Below, in pieces: positions 27,554-35,191 of a DNA stretch of 54,541 bases. Every line of letters begins with the position of its first letter. Position 1 is the stretch's first letter. The stretch is taken from assembly GCA_040757335.1 (NCBI GenBank), contig JBFLXB010000024.1:1-54541 (forward strand), read 5' to 3'. Under the pieces are notes generated by a model. It searched no databases and was not told the origin of the DNA. It saw only the letters and a list, made by a program, of their open reading frames with translations. Origin of the DNA: Nitrospirota bacterium (lineage in GTDB: Bacteria; Nitrospirota; Nitrospiria; 2-01-FULL-66-17). The position numbers and the translations under genes are program-made.

Positions 27554-28379
27554 GAGACTCCTCCTCGGGCGCGCGATACCACCCGACCACCATCGATCGC
27601 AGATTGTTCCACAGGCCCGTCGTCGCCACCATCAGCACGTGGACCAGGGTGTATCCGATGAACGCGAAACAGGCGATGAAGTGGATCGTGCGGGCGGATT
27701 GGCGCCCGCCGAAGAGCGTCAGCAACGCCGGAAACGCCGCGTCCATCCGGGGCGACATCGCCAGGCCGGTCAGCACGATCAACACCCCCAGCCCGAAGAC
27801 CACGCCGCTGTAGGCTAGCTTCTGCAGGACATTGTAGCCGGCCGTGACGTCGTCCGGGGCATGTCGAAACAGCACATGGTCCTTGAGCGAGCGGCCGAGT
27901 CCGCGGAGGTCTCGCCAACGCGGGAGGAGGTCCTTGGTCAGGTGCCGGCTGAGCAGCGCATAGGCCACGAATATGACGCCGTTGAGCACGAAGAGCCAGG
28001 CGAAAAACAGGTGCCAGCGCCGGCCCATGGCGAGCCACTGGCTGCTGGGCAGCGTGAGCCACGAGGGAAATCCCCGACGCCTGATCTCGCCGGAGCCGTC
28101 TTCCGAGACGCCGAAGAGGCCGGTGGTGTCGAACTCGCGCCCAAGAATCGTCGTGATACCTCTGAGTTCCCCGTCGCGCACCGCCCGCATCGAGAGGACG
28201 GCTTGCTCGGGATCCGAGCGGTCCCCCCAGTACAGCGCCGGGTGGGCATTGAAGATCTGAAAACCGCTCATGATCAGGATGGGCAGGCAGAGGACGTTGA
28301 TCCAGTGGCCGAGGCGAATCGGCAGGGAGTGCCGGTAGACCATCCCACCCAGGCTTGTTTTCTTAGATCCGAAGGGCAT
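27540..28379 (-). CDS. membrane cytochrome b (b561/thiosulfate-reductase type)
   Basis: A 279-residue integral membrane protein with about four helices and histidines placed as haem ligands: YRHSLPIRLGHWINVL, RRWHLFFAWLFVLNG, and RTIHFIACFAFIGYTLVHVLMV. An extra loop of about 80 residues follows the first helix. It should pass electrons between the quinone pool and the molybdopterin protein encoded directly after it. ATG 28379 is chosen over a TTG 15 bases upstream; a third option is ATG 28343 (MVYRHS). The gene begins inside the last 17 bases of the glucokinase gene. Confidence 0.82.
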   Translation of the reverse strand: MPFGSKKTSLGGMVYRHSLPIRLGHWINVLCLPILIMSGFQIFNAHPALYWGDRSDPEQAVLSMRAVRDGELRGITTILGREFDTTGLFGVSEDGSGEIRRRGFPSWLTLPSSQWLAMGRRWHLFFAWLFVLNGVIFVAYALLSRHLTKDLLPRWRDLRGLGRSLKDHVLFRHAPDDVTAGYNVLQKLAYSGVVFGLGVLIVLTGLAMSPRMDAAFPALLTLFGGRQSARTIHFIACFAFIGYTLVHVLMVATTGLWNNLRSMVVGWYRAPEEESHDQR

Positions 28380-29346
28380 AGTGGGCCGCGCCAAGGAGCG
28401 GGGCTTTGGTATTAAGGACCACAGTGACGGGGATCGACCGCAGCAGCTCGGTGTACCGACCCTTGGCCAGGTACGACCGGGTGAACGTCCCGTCCGCTAA
28501 CTTATCGAGCAACTTGGGCGCGATCCCTCCGCCCAGGTAAACTCCACCGCGCGCCAGGACCTTGAGGGCGAGGTTGCCGGCCTCGGCGCCGTAGATCGAG
28601 GCGAACAGGTCGAGGGCTTCGACGCACAGCGCGTGGCCGCGCGCCAACCCCACGTCCCCAATGACCGCACCGGGATTTCCCGCGTCCACCCGTTCGCGGA
28701 GCCATGCGGGCTCGGGGACGCCCGAGGTTTCGCGGAGGAACCTGTAGATATTGAAGAGGCCGGGGCCTGAGAGCACCCGCTCGTAGCTCACGTGGCCGAA
28801 CTCAGCTCGGAGGAAGCGCAACAGCTCGATCTCGCGATCGGTCTGGGGCGCGAAGTCGGCATGCCCGCCCTCGGAGGCGATCGGCGCGTATTCCTTCCCA
28901 TCCCAGTGGAGCACGGCTTCACCTAACCCCGTGCCGGCCGCCAGCACGGCGATGTGACCGCAGGGCCGTGTCGGTGCTCCTTCGTGAAGCACGGCCATGT
29001 CTGGTTTCTCGAGGAAGAGCATGCCGAACGCCGCGGCTTCAAGGTCGTTAAGGAGCTTGACCTTGGGCACGGCAAGGTCTTTGGCAAGCTGGCGCTCATC
29101 CAGGAACCAGGGGAGGTTGGTGGTCCGACACTGTCCGTCGCGCACGGGTCCGGCCACGCCAAAGCAGGCCGCGGTGAGCTCACCGGAAGCCACGGCGCCA
29201 AACACGAACTGGCCGAGGAGGTCTTCAAATCGGCCCGCCTCCCGGCTGGGAAACACGGCCTCGCGTACCACCTCCAAGCGGTCCCTCTCACTCCGGTAGA
29301 GCGCCAGCACGGTCTTGGTACCGCCGATGTCACCCGCTAAGATCAC
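28363..29346 (-). CDS. glk: glucokinase
   Basis: A 327-residue cytoplasmic kinase of the Glk family (ATP plus glucose to glucose-6-phosphate). Seen are the ATP-binding LAGDIGGTKTVLALY, LLNDLEAAAFG with the catalytic aspartate, AVLAAGTGLGEAVLHW, and SEGGHADFAP for glucose binding. The start is GTG 29346, 12 bases after the aldolase stop. It would phosphorylate glucose released by the glucoamylase of the same cluster and supply the dehydrogenase encoded upstream. Confidence 0.92.
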   Translation of the reverse strand: MILAGDIGGTKTVLALYRSERDRLEVVREAVFPSREAGRFEDLLGQFVFGAVASGELTAACFGVAGPVRDGQCRTTNLPWFLDERQLAKDLAVPKVKLLNDLEAAAFGMLFLEKPDMAVLHEGAPTRPCGHIAVLAAGTGLGEAVLHWDGKEYAPIASEGGHADFAPQTDREIELLRFLRAEFGHVSYERVLSGPGLFNIYRFLRETSGVPEPAWLRERVDAGNPGAVIGDVGLARGHALCVEALDLFASIYGAEAGNLALKVLARGGVYLGGGIAPKLLDKLADGTFTRSYLAKGRYTELLRSIPVTVVLNTKAPLLGAAHYALRI

Positions 29347-29358
29347 GGCGTCCCGGCC

Positions 29359-30285
29359 TCACGCCGCCGCATCGGCGTAGATCTTCATCATCTCGGTCAG
29401 CAATCGGATCGCGTCGCCCCGGGGTCGCTGGAAGGCGTTGCGCCCAATGATCGACCCGAAGCCGCCGCCGCCGCGGATCGCCCGCGCCTCATCGAGCACC
29501 GCCGCATCGCTCTCTTTGGTCGCCCCGCCGGAAAAGATGACGACGCGCCGGCCGTCGAACGTGCTCTGGACCACGTGGCGCACCCGATCGGCCAACGTCG
29601 CCACCGGGATCTTGGTTCGCTCGTAGACTTTCTTGGCCTCCGGCTGCTCGAGGTGCGCGGACGGGAGTTTGACCTTGACGATGTGAGCGCCCAATTGCGC
29701 CGCGATCTGGGCGGCGTACGCGATTACATCGATTGCCGTCTCGCCTTCCTTGCTCAGCGTCGAGCCGCGCGCATAGGACCAGACCACCGCCACCAGCCCC
29801 GCGGCCTTGGCCTCCGCGACGATCTCGCGGAGCTGCTGGTACATCTCGGTGCGGTGCGCCGAGCCAGGGTAAATCGTGAACCCCACCCCCACGCAGCCCA
29901 GTCGCTGGGCGTCCCGCACCGAGGCGGTGACCGCCGAAATGGGATCATTCTCGTCTTGGAGCACGTCGTGGTTGTTGAGCTTTAAGATCAAGGGGATCTC
30001 GCCGGGAAATTCGGCGGCGACCGCTTCGATGAAGCCGAGCGGCGCGGCGTAGGCGTTGCATCCCGACTCGATCGCGAGCTCGAAATGGTAGCGGGGGTCG
30101 TACGCGGGGGGGTTGACGGCGAAGCTGCGGGCCGGACCGTGCTCGAAGCCCTGATCCACCGGCAGGATCAGCAACCGGCCGGTCCCGGCCAGCCGCCCGT
30201 GATTGAGCAACCGAGCCAGGTTGGTGAGCGTTCCGGGACTATCGCTGCCGTACCATCCCAAAATTTCTCGAACAGGTTTCTTCAT
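29359..30285 (-). CDS. fbaB: class I fructose-bisphosphate aldolase (DhnA/archaeal type)
   Basis: A 308-residue cytoplasmic aldolase of the DhnA type. LLILPVDQGFEHGPARSF, the Schiff-base lysine region AHIVKVKLPSAH, and VVIFSGGATKE with GGGGFGSIIGRNAFQRP for phosphate binding are all present. ATG 30285 (MKKPVREIL) follows AAAGGAGG by 5 bases, so the 48 residues the open frame would add are rejected. In this setting, beside fructose bisphosphatase and without phosphofructokinase, it most likely runs towards fructose-1,6-bisphosphate from triose phosphates. Confidence 0.9.
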   Translation of the reverse strand: MKKPVREILGWYGSDSPGTLTNLARLLNHGRLAGTGRLLILPVDQGFEHGPARSFAVNPPAYDPRYHFELAIESGCNAYAAPLGFIEAVAAEFPGEIPLILKLNNHDVLQDENDPISAVTASVRDAQRLGCVGVGFTIYPGSAHRTEMYQQLREIVAEAKAAGLVAVVWSYARGSTLSKEGETAIDVIAYAAQIAAQLGAHIVKVKLPSAHLEQPEAKKVYERTKIPVATLADRVRHVVQSTFDGRRVVIFSGGATKESDAAVLDEARAIRGGGGFGSIIGRNAFQRPRGDAIRLLTEMMKIYADAAA

Positions 30286-30370
30286 CGGAACCTCCTTTCC
30301 TCGCTTGCGAAGCGCAACGTAGGCGCGCTGTGTGCGCCGAGGCTGCGAGACGGTGTTGATTGGTATCCGA

Positions 30371-31384
30371 CTAACGGCGTCCTTGGTAAAAGTCCTCCGC
30401 CAGCGTGACGTCATCGGCGCTCCCGACAATCAAGGGCACGCGCTGATGGTAGGTCGACGGCTGAATATCCAGGGTTCGCATGTCCCCCGTGCTGGCTCGC
30501 CCTCCGGCGGTCTCGGTGATCAACGCCATCGGCGCCGCTTCATAGAGCAGCCTTAATTTTCCGGTCGGCCGTTTGGGATCGTCCGCGTCGGCCGGGTAGA
30601 GGTAGATGCCTCCCTCCAACAGCGTCCGGTGAAAATCGGCGACCAGCGACCCGGCGTAGCGCAGTGAGTAGGGCCGTCCCGACGGCTGATCCACCGCCCG
30701 CAGATAATCGACCACCCGCCGCGTCTGCGGGTGCCATCGATGGTAGTGCCCCTCGTTCACGCTGTAGGTGTCGCCGCGCTTGGGAATCCGAATCGCCCGG
30801 TGCGAGAGGAGAAACTCCCGCGTGTGGGGGTCCAAAATGAAGGCATCGACGGTACGACCGGTGGTATAGACGAGCACGGTGCTGGGTCCGTACATCACGT
30901 ATCCCGCGGCGATCTGTTCGGTGCCCTTGCGCAACACGTCCGACGGGATATGCCTGCTCTCTCGGCCCCGCCGGCTGCGCACGGAGAAGATAGTGCCGAC
31001 GATCCCGTTGACGTCGATGTTCGAGGAACCATCGATCGGGTCGAAGCAGACCACGTACCGTCCCCGCTCGCAGGATTCGGCGAAGTGGAGCGGCTCCTCC
31101 ATCTCCTCCGACACCAGGGTACAGGCGGCTCCGCTCTCTTGGAGCATCTCCACGAAGACGTCGTTGGACCACTGGTCGAGCTTCTTGACCTGCTCTCCTT
31201 GCACGTTCACCAATCCGGTCGAGCCCAGCCGGTTGACCAACCCCGCCTGGTTGAGCTCCCGCGCGATGACGTTGGCCGCCAAGCTGATCTGAGTCATGAG
31301 CGCGGTGAACTCACCGGTCGCCGAGGTGAAGGCCTCCTGCTCGGACAAGACATGGCGAACGAACGTCATCTTGGCATGCCCCAT
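30371..31384 (-). CDS. fbp: fructose-1,6-bisphosphatase class I
   Basis: A 337-residue cytoplasmic enzyme (fructose-1,6-bisphosphate to fructose-6-phosphate). The metal site FDPIDGSSNIDVNGIVGTIF, TLVSEEMEEPLHF and the substrate site LRYAGSLVADFHRTLLEGG with YPADADDPKRPTGKLRLLYE are intact, and the length is normal. The ATG lies 3 bases after the lactonase stop, with GGGGG as ribosome site in the end of that gene. The 85-base gap before the aldolase gene holds only its Shine-Dalgarno. Confidence 0.93.
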   Translation of the reverse strand: MGHAKMTFVRHVLSEQEAFTSATGEFTALMTQISLAANVIARELNQAGLVNRLGSTGLVNVQGEQVKKLDQWSNDVFVEMLQESGAACTLVSEEMEEPLHFAESCERGRYVVCFDPIDGSSNIDVNGIVGTIFSVRSRRGRESRHIPSDVLRKGTEQIAAGYVMYGPSTVLVYTTGRTVDAFILDPHTREFLLSHRAIRIPKRGDTYSVNEGHYHRWHPQTRRVVDYLRAVDQPSGRPYSLRYAGSLVADFHRTLLEGGIYLYPADADDPKRPTGKLRLLYEAAPMALITETAGGRASTGDMRTLDIQPSTYHQRVPLIVGSADDVTLAEDFYQGRR

Positions 31385-31387
31385 CGT

Positions 31388-32152
31388 TTATCCCCCTCGC
31401 ACCGGTCGTAAACCGGCCGCGGCATCCCGATCCACCAGCCAGAGCATCTTCCCCGTCGTCGGGCGAATCGACTGGGCCGGAAGCCGCTCCGGATCCCACG
31501 GGCCTTCGAGGACCTGCGCCAAGGTCTGGGCTTTCTCGGCTCCGGCCGCCAGCACGATCACCCACGAGGCCCGGTTGATGATTGGAATGGTCAGGGTCAG
31601 CCGATGGGCTCCGAGCTTGAACACGGGATTGGCGACCACCCATCGGACGGTTTCCATCAGAGCCGGGGTCTCCGGGAAGAGCGAGGCGGTGTGCCCGTCC
31701 GACCCCATCCCGAGCAATACCAGGTCGAAAGACGGGGGAACGGTCCGAGTTCCCCAGTTGAAATGCCGCCGGATATCAGCCTCGTACTCGCGGGCCGCGG
31801 CATCGGGATCGCTCGACTCGCCGCGCATCCGGTGGACGTGGGTCTCGATGATGCCCAGCGGGGCGAGCAAGGTCTCGCGAGCCGTTCGATAGTTACTGTC
31901 GGGATCATCCGGACCGACGCACCGCTCGTCCCCCCAGAAGAAATGGACGCGGTTCCAGAACCCATCGGACCGAACCCCATCGCGCGCCGGGATGTCGTAC
32001 AGTCGCTTGGGCGTCGATCCCCCCGACGGCACCAGCCGAAACTCCCTTCCCGTTCCCAACACCTCCTCGGCGATCTTCGTGATTTGGACGGCCGCCTCGC
32101 GGGCCACGTCTTCGGGCCCGGAGAGCACGAGTCGGTCCGACGGGCGTATCAT
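31388..32152 (-). CDS. pgl: 6-phosphogluconolactonase
   Basis: A 254-residue cytoplasmic enzyme (6-phosphogluconolactone to 6-phosphogluconate). The typical FRLVPSGGSTPKRLYDI, FFWGDERCVGPDDPDSNY and LVLLGMGSDGHTASLFP blocks are present. It lies between the glucose-6-phosphate dehydrogenase gene (48 bases upstream) and fbp, so consecutive pathway steps are adjacent. Confidence 0.92.
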   Translation of the reverse strand: MIRPSDRLVLSGPEDVAREAAVQITKIAEEVLGTGREFRLVPSGGSTPKRLYDIPARDGVRSDGFWNRVHFFWGDERCVGPDDPDSNYRTARETLLAPLGIIETHVHRMRGESSDPDAAAREYEADIRRHFNWGTRTVPPSFDLVLLGMGSDGHTASLFPETPALMETVRWVVANPVFKLGAHRLTLTIPIINRASWVIVLAAGAEKAQTLAQVLEGPWDPERLPAQSIRPTTGKMLWLVDRDAAAGLRPVRGG

Positions 32153-32200
32153 GGGTTCGGTCTGTATGGATCGTCGTGCAACGGGAGAGACATCATCCCG

Positions 32201-33748
32201 TTACAGCATCCTCCACCGGCTCCCGTCCTGCTCGATCAATCGATCGGCCTCCACCGGCCCCCAGCTTCCGGCGCTGTACTCGGGAAGCCATTTGGACCCT
32301 TGTTGTCGCCACCCCTCCAAGATATCGGTCACCCATCCCCACGCGGCTTCCACCGCGTCTCGCCGCATGAAGAGCGTGGCATCCCCGGCCATCACGTCGA
32401 GCAACAGGCGCTCGTACGCCTCGGGCGAGGCGGCCCCGTAGGCCGTGCCGTATTGGAAATCCATGTCCACCGGATGGATCCGCATCTTCGATCCGGGGAG
32501 TTTCGACGTGATCCGCAGCGAGAATCCCTCCTCGGGTTGAATGCGCAGCGCCAACACGTTGGGTTCCAGCGGCGCGGACGGGCTCGCGTTGAACAGGATT
32601 TTCGGAATGTTCTTGAGCTGCACCGCGATTTCGGTGGCGCGTTTGGGCATGCGCTTGCCGGTGCGCAGATAAAACGGGACGCCCGCCCACCGCCAATTCT
32701 CGACGAACACTTTCAGCGCGACGTACGTCTCGGTGGTGGATTCCGGTTTGACGCCGGCCTCGCGTCGGTATCCCGGAACCTCTGTTCCGTTGAGCAGCGC
32801 CGGGCTGTATTGGGCCCGGACCGTGTACTGGTTGACCAGGCTCCCGGTAATGGGGCGGAGCGACCGGAGCACCTCCAACCTCGCGTTGCGCACCACGTCG
32901 GGGTCGAGCGACCACGGCGGCTCCATGGCCACCAGACAGAGCAGTTGCAGAATATGATTCTGGACCATGTCCCGAAGCGCCCCCGCCTCCTCGTAGTAGA
33001 GGGATCGGGTTCCCACCCCCTCCTCTTCGCTCACCGTGATCTGGACGTGATCGATGTATTTGTGGTTCCACAACGGCTCGAAAATCCCGTTCGCGAATCG
33101 CAGCACCAAGAGGTTCTGCACCGTTTCTTTCCCGAGATAATGGTCGATCCGAAAGACCTGCGTTTCGTCGAACGCCTTGCCCAGAATGGCGTTGATATCC
33201 TGGGCGGACGCGAGGTCGCGGCCGATGGGTTTTTCCACGATCACCCGAGAGAAAGGGCTCGCGCCGTCGACGGGTTGCACCAGTCCCGCCTGCTGGAGGC
33301 CCTGCGACGCCGCGCCGATCAACGTCGGGGGAATGGCGAGGTAGAAGATCCGGTGGCCGGGGAGCGCGAACTCTTGCTCGATCTTCTCAGCGCGGGTTTT
33401 GAGCTCCTGGTAGGTCTTGGGATCTTGGAATGCGCCCGCGAGGTAGAACAGGCGTCGCTCGAATTCGGCCCACCTCTTCTCGTCGATACCCTGCCGGGAA
33501 TGCTTGACGATTCCCTCCCGCGAGACCGATCGAAACTCCTGATCGCTCAGCGGACTATGGCCGATGCCCAACACCGCGTAATTCGCGGGGAGCACCCCGT
33601 CCAGCAACAGGTTGTAGACCGCCGGGATGAGTTTGCGGCGGGCCAGGTCGCCGGATCCGCCGAAGATGACGAGGAGACAGGGTTGCGCCGCGTTCCCCCG
33701 CTTCGAATCCCCGCCAGCCGCCTCACGGCCATCCATCTCTGCCATCAT
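32201..33748 (-). CDS. zwf: glucose-6-phosphate 1-dehydrogenase
   Basis: A 515-residue cytoplasmic enzyme (glucose-6-phosphate to 6-phosphogluconolactone with reduction of NAD(P)). It has the nucleotide-binding IFGGSGDLARRKLIPAVYNL, VEKPIGRDL, the active-site FRIDHYLGKETVQNLLVLRF, and the C-terminal LLLDVMAGDATLFMRRDAVE. The start at 33748, or the next ATG at 33745, follows GGGGAG by 3 or 6 bases and is 19 bases after the gnd stop. The open frame extends 49 residues further into gnd, which is not credible. Confidence 0.93.
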   Translation of the reverse strand: MMAEMDGREAAGGDSKRGNAAQPCLLVIFGGSGDLARRKLIPAVYNLLLDGVLPANYAVLGIGHSPLSDQEFRSVSREGIVKHSRQGIDEKRWAEFERRLFYLAGAFQDPKTYQELKTRAEKIEQEFALPGHRIFYLAIPPTLIGAASQGLQQAGLVQPVDGASPFSRVIVEKPIGRDLASAQDINAILGKAFDETQVFRIDHYLGKETVQNLLVLRFANGIFEPLWNHKYIDHVQITVSEEEGVGTRSLYYEEAGALRDMVQNHILQLLCLVAMEPPWSLDPDVVRNARLEVLRSLRPITGSLVNQYTVRAQYSPALLNGTEVPGYRREAGVKPESTTETYVALKVFVENWRWAGVPFYLRTGKRMPKRATEIAVQLKNIPKILFNASPSAPLEPNVLALRIQPEEGFSLRITSKLPGSKMRIHPVDMDFQYGTAYGAASPEAYERLLLDVMAGDATLFMRRDAVEAAWGWVTDILEGWRQQGSKWLPEYSAGSWGPVEADRLIEQDGSRWRML

Positions 33749-33767
33749 CTTCTCCCCGATCCGAGTG

Positions 33768-34661
33768 TTATTTTCTGACCGCATGTCCCCCGAAGGCGTT
33801 CCGCAGCGCCGCCAGCATCTTTTCGGCGAATGACTCCTCCTGGCGAGAGCGAAACCTGGTGAACAGCGCTGCGGTGAGAGTGGGCACCGGCACATCTTTG
33901 TCGAGCGCGTCGAGGATGGTCCAGCGCCCTTCGCCGGAATCCTGCACGTATCCCTTCAGCTTCTCCAAGCGCGGGTCTTGCGCGAGCGCGCCGGCCGCCA
34001 GTTCCAGCAGCCACGACCGCACCACGCTCCCCTGCATCCAGAGGTTGGCGATCTTGGCCAGGTCCAAGCCGTACTCGCTCTTGGACATCAGCTCGAACCC
34101 CTCGGCGTAGCCCTGCATCATGCTGTACTCGATCCCGTTGTGGACCATCTTCACATAGTGTCCCGCCCCATGGCCCCCCATATACGCCCATCCGTTCTCG
34201 GGCGCCAGGGTCGCAAAGATCGGCTCGAAGCGCCTGACGGTCGCCTCCTCCCCGCCCACCATCATGCAGTAGCCCAGCTTGAGGCCCCAGACGCCGCCGC
34301 TGGTCCCGACATCCACGTAATGAATGCCCTTCTTCTTGAGTTCAGGGGCCCGCCGCACATCGTCGTGGAATTTGGTATTGCCGCCGTCGATGATCGCGTC
34401 ACCGGGCTGGAGCAGCGCCGCCACGGCCTGCACCGTCTCCTCGGTCGGCGCGCCCGATGGGACCATGACCCACACCGCGCGGGGCGCGGCGAGCTTCGAG
34501 ATCATGTCGGCGAGCGACGACGCTGCGACGCATCCCGTCCCTTCCGCCTGCTTGACCAGATCCGTCGTCCGGTCGTACACCACGACGCGGTGCGCGCCGC
34601 GCTGCAACCGCGTGACCATGTTCATGCCCATCTTTCCGAGGCCGACAAATCCGAGTTCCAT
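33768..34661 (-). CDS. gnd: 6-phosphogluconate dehydrogenase, decarboxylating (short form)
   Basis: A 297-residue cytoplasmic enzyme (6-phosphogluconate to ribulose-5-phosphate and CO2). It belongs to the short type, about 300 residues rather than 470, which often prefers NAD. GFVGLGKMGMNMVTRL binds the cofactor, DVGTSGGVWG and the catalytic HYVKMVHNGIEYSMMQ lie mid-protein, and the C-terminus is helical. AAGGATCGGCG precedes the ATG. The next gene, zwf, follows after 19 bases. Confidence 0.92.
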   Translation of the reverse strand: MELGFVGLGKMGMNMVTRLQRGAHRVVVYDRTTDLVKQAEGTGCVAASSLADMISKLAAPRAVWVMVPSGAPTEETVQAVAALLQPGDAIIDGGNTKFHDDVRRAPELKKKGIHYVDVGTSGGVWGLKLGYCMMVGGEEATVRRFEPIFATLAPENGWAYMGGHGAGHYVKMVHNGIEYSMMQGYAEGFELMSKSEYGLDLAKIANLWMQGSVVRSWLLELAAGALAQDPRLEKLKGYVQDSGEGRWTILDALDKDVPVPTLTAALFTRFRSRQEESFAEKMLAALRNAFGGHAVRK

Positions 34662-34700
34662 CGCCGATCCTTTCTTTGAGCGCGAGGGTTCGACCCTCGG

Positions 34701-35153
34701 CTACTTCGACCAGTCGTGCTCCAGTTTCTTCACCTTCTCCAGCCGCCGAACGTGTCGCTCCTCCCCGGTGAAGGTCGCTGCCAGAAAGACCCGCACCAGT
34801 TCCGCAACCAGTTCCGGCCCGACGATACGCGCACCGAGCGTCAACACGTTCATGTCATCGTGCTCCACGCCCTGATGCGCGGAGTACGTGTCGTGGCACA
34901 GTCCGGCTCGGACGCCCCTTATTTTATTGGCCGCCACGCAGGCGCCCACCCCGCTGCCGCACAGGAGCACCGCCCGATCGGCCTTTCGCAAGGAAATCGC
35001 CTCTCCCACCGCCTTGGCGTAATCCGGGTAATCCACCGGCTCGGTCGAGTGGGTACCGAGGTCGAGCGCCTCGTATCCCGTGTTCCGGATGACTTCGATG
35101 ACCACGGCCTTGTGGGGATACCCCCCATGGTCGCATGCGACGGCGATCTTCAC
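34701..35153 (-). CDS. rpiB: ribose-5-phosphate isomerase B
   Basis: A 150-residue cytoplasmic enzyme interconverting ribulose-5-phosphate and ribose-5-phosphate. MKIAVACDHGGYPHK, the active-site LLCGSGVGACVAANKIRGVRA and DDMNVLTLGARIVG match RpiB/LacAB. The start is GTG 35153 with GAAGGA just upstream. No ribulose-5-phosphate 3-epimerase is encoded in the window, so that step must be supplied from elsewhere. Confidence 0.93.
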   Translation of the reverse strand: MKIAVACDHGGYPHKAVVIEVIRNTGYEALDLGTHSTEPVDYPDYAKAVGEAISLRKADRAVLLCGSGVGACVAANKIRGVRAGLCHDTYSAHQGVEHDDMNVLTLGARIVGPELVAELVRVFLAATFTGEERHVRRLEKVKKLEHDWSK

Positions 35154-35191
35154 CGGTCCTTCACCGGCGGTGGGGTCGTTCCGGCCCGCAC

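Noticed and set aside
31604-33778. 724-residue open frame on the + strand
   Set aside because: Antisense to pgl and zwf, both of which have clear motifs; rich in Arg, Pro and His as expected of a complementary frame.
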